64,000 bases of DNA from CAWAQA01 sp963784065. GTDB lineage: Bacteria > Acidobacteriota > Vicinamibacteria > Vicinamibacterales > UBA2999. Positions 63,656-64,000 of the stretch are shown here, piece by piece. Position numbers and translations under genes: made by a program. The stretch spans positions 310,001 through 374,000 of the forward strand of contig CAWAQA010000004.1 in the NCBI GenBank assembly GCA_963784065.1, in the 5' to 3' direction. The notes under the pieces are model-generated. The model did not search any database, had not been told where the DNA came from, and saw only the letters and a program-made list of their open reading frames with translations. The stretch's first letter is position 1, and every line of letters begins with the position of its first letter.

Positions 63656-64000
63656 CTAGTTCGACCACGCCGGCGTCTGGTTGTTGCCGTCCCGCGTGAC
63701 CTGCTTCACGCCGCGCCCGTCGCGGCCGATCGTGAAAATCTGGATGCGGCCCGCGCGCGTGGACGTGAACGCGATGTGCCGGCCGTTCGGCGAATAGGCC
63801 GGGCTCTCGTTCGAGCCTTCGCCGAATGTGATCTGTCGCGTCATGCCCGTCGCCAGGTCGTAGACCTTGATGTCGTAGCCGGGCCCGGTACGCGCCGCAT
63901 AGGCGATCTCGTTGAACGGCGCCGGCGACCAGGTCGGCCGGTCCGCGTACGACTCGGTCGTCGTGATCCGCCGGAGGTTCAGGCCGTCGGCGCCGGCGAC
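63656..64000 (-). CDS. tolB: TolB beta-propeller protein, C-terminal end (5' part off the window)
   Basis: 115 residues visible, open to the right edge. WD40-like TolB blades: LRRITTTESYADRPTWSPAP, DIKVYDLATGMTRQITFGEG, SNESPAYSPNGRHIAFTSTR and GVKQVTRDGNNQTPAWSN at the end. TolB is the periplasmic part of the Tol-Pal system that keeps the outer membrane intact. pal starts 36 bases downstream, so tolB-pal-cpoB form one operon on the minus strand. Confidence 0.92.
   Translation of the reverse strand, partial: VAGADGLNLRRITTTESYADRPTWSPAPFNEIAYAARTGPGYDIKVYDLATGMTRQITFGEGSNESPAYSPNGRHIAFTSTRAGRIQIFTIGRDGRGVKQVTRDGNNQTPAWSN

Noticed and set aside
1..64000. rRNA genes, prophage, insertion sequences or a defence island
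   Set aside because: No 16S/23S core motifs, integrase, capsid or DDE transposase sequences were seen. The only repeat signals are short palindromes.

Overview
The window is about 64 kb of GC-rich, gene-dense chromosomal DNA from a Gram-negative, diderm bacterium. An Lpt lipopolysaccharide-export module, a Tol-Pal cluster, RpoN, an NtrY-like kinase, a MoxR/DUF58/VWA operon, HPr kinase with RapZ, two MmgE/PrpD proteins and dense intergenic palindromes together suggest an Acidobacteriota genome, perhaps Vicinamibacteria. That placement is inferred from gene content; no rRNA is present to confirm it.

Layout. 1-11.6 kb is accessory: an acetamidase remnant, two FkbM-type methyltransferases, a TM0106-type nuclease-helicase, a subtilisin-like protease with duplicated C-terminal domains, a J-domain protein and a sulfatase-type membrane enzyme. 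11.7-19.1 kb is metabolic: a metallo-beta-lactamase-fold protein, two MmgE/PrpD proteins, a small cupin, a MatC-like transporter and a 2-hydroxyacid dehydrogenase. 19.2-28.7 kb holds acyP, apt, tRNA-Arg(CCT), a TPR protein, a peptide-binding lipoprotein, mutS, tsaB-rimI, a DUF465 protein and psd-pssA. 28.7-35 kb holds a giant NtrY-like kinase, a polytopic membrane protein and a PLP aminotransferase. 35-42.5 kb is a MoxR-DUF58-BatD-VWA-VWA operon plus a beta-propeller protein. 42.6-50.7 kb holds guaA, dnaE, accA and recJ. 51.2-61.4 kb runs lptC/A, lptB, rpoN, hpf, hprK, rapZ, EIIA(Man), HPr, EI and a cupin. The end carries ssb and, on the minus strand, tolB-pal-cpoB.

Functional themes. The 51-61 kb block joins envelope export, sigma-54, ribosome hibernation and a phosphotransfer relay that has every regulatory part (HprK, Ser46/His15 HPr, EIIA, EI) but no sugar permease in the window. 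The 35-41 kb operon is the classical MoxR/Bat set with two VWA proteins.

Two features dominate the sequence. First, about eighteen otherwise normal genes (mutS, tsaB, rimI, psd, lptB, hpf, ptsI, pal, cpoB and others) are split by one or more single-base frameshifts, while guaA, dnaE, accA, recJ, rpoN and hprK are intact. This looks like residual indel error in the assembly, so I annotate these loci as single genes and give approximate break points. Second, intergenic gaps are packed with several families of short palindromic or word-like repeats, some of which extend into coding ends or lie inside genes (tsaB, lptC/A). No CRISPR array, prophage, insertion sequence or rRNA was seen. Gene-free gaps are all shorter than 300 bases; those with recognisable content are listed.
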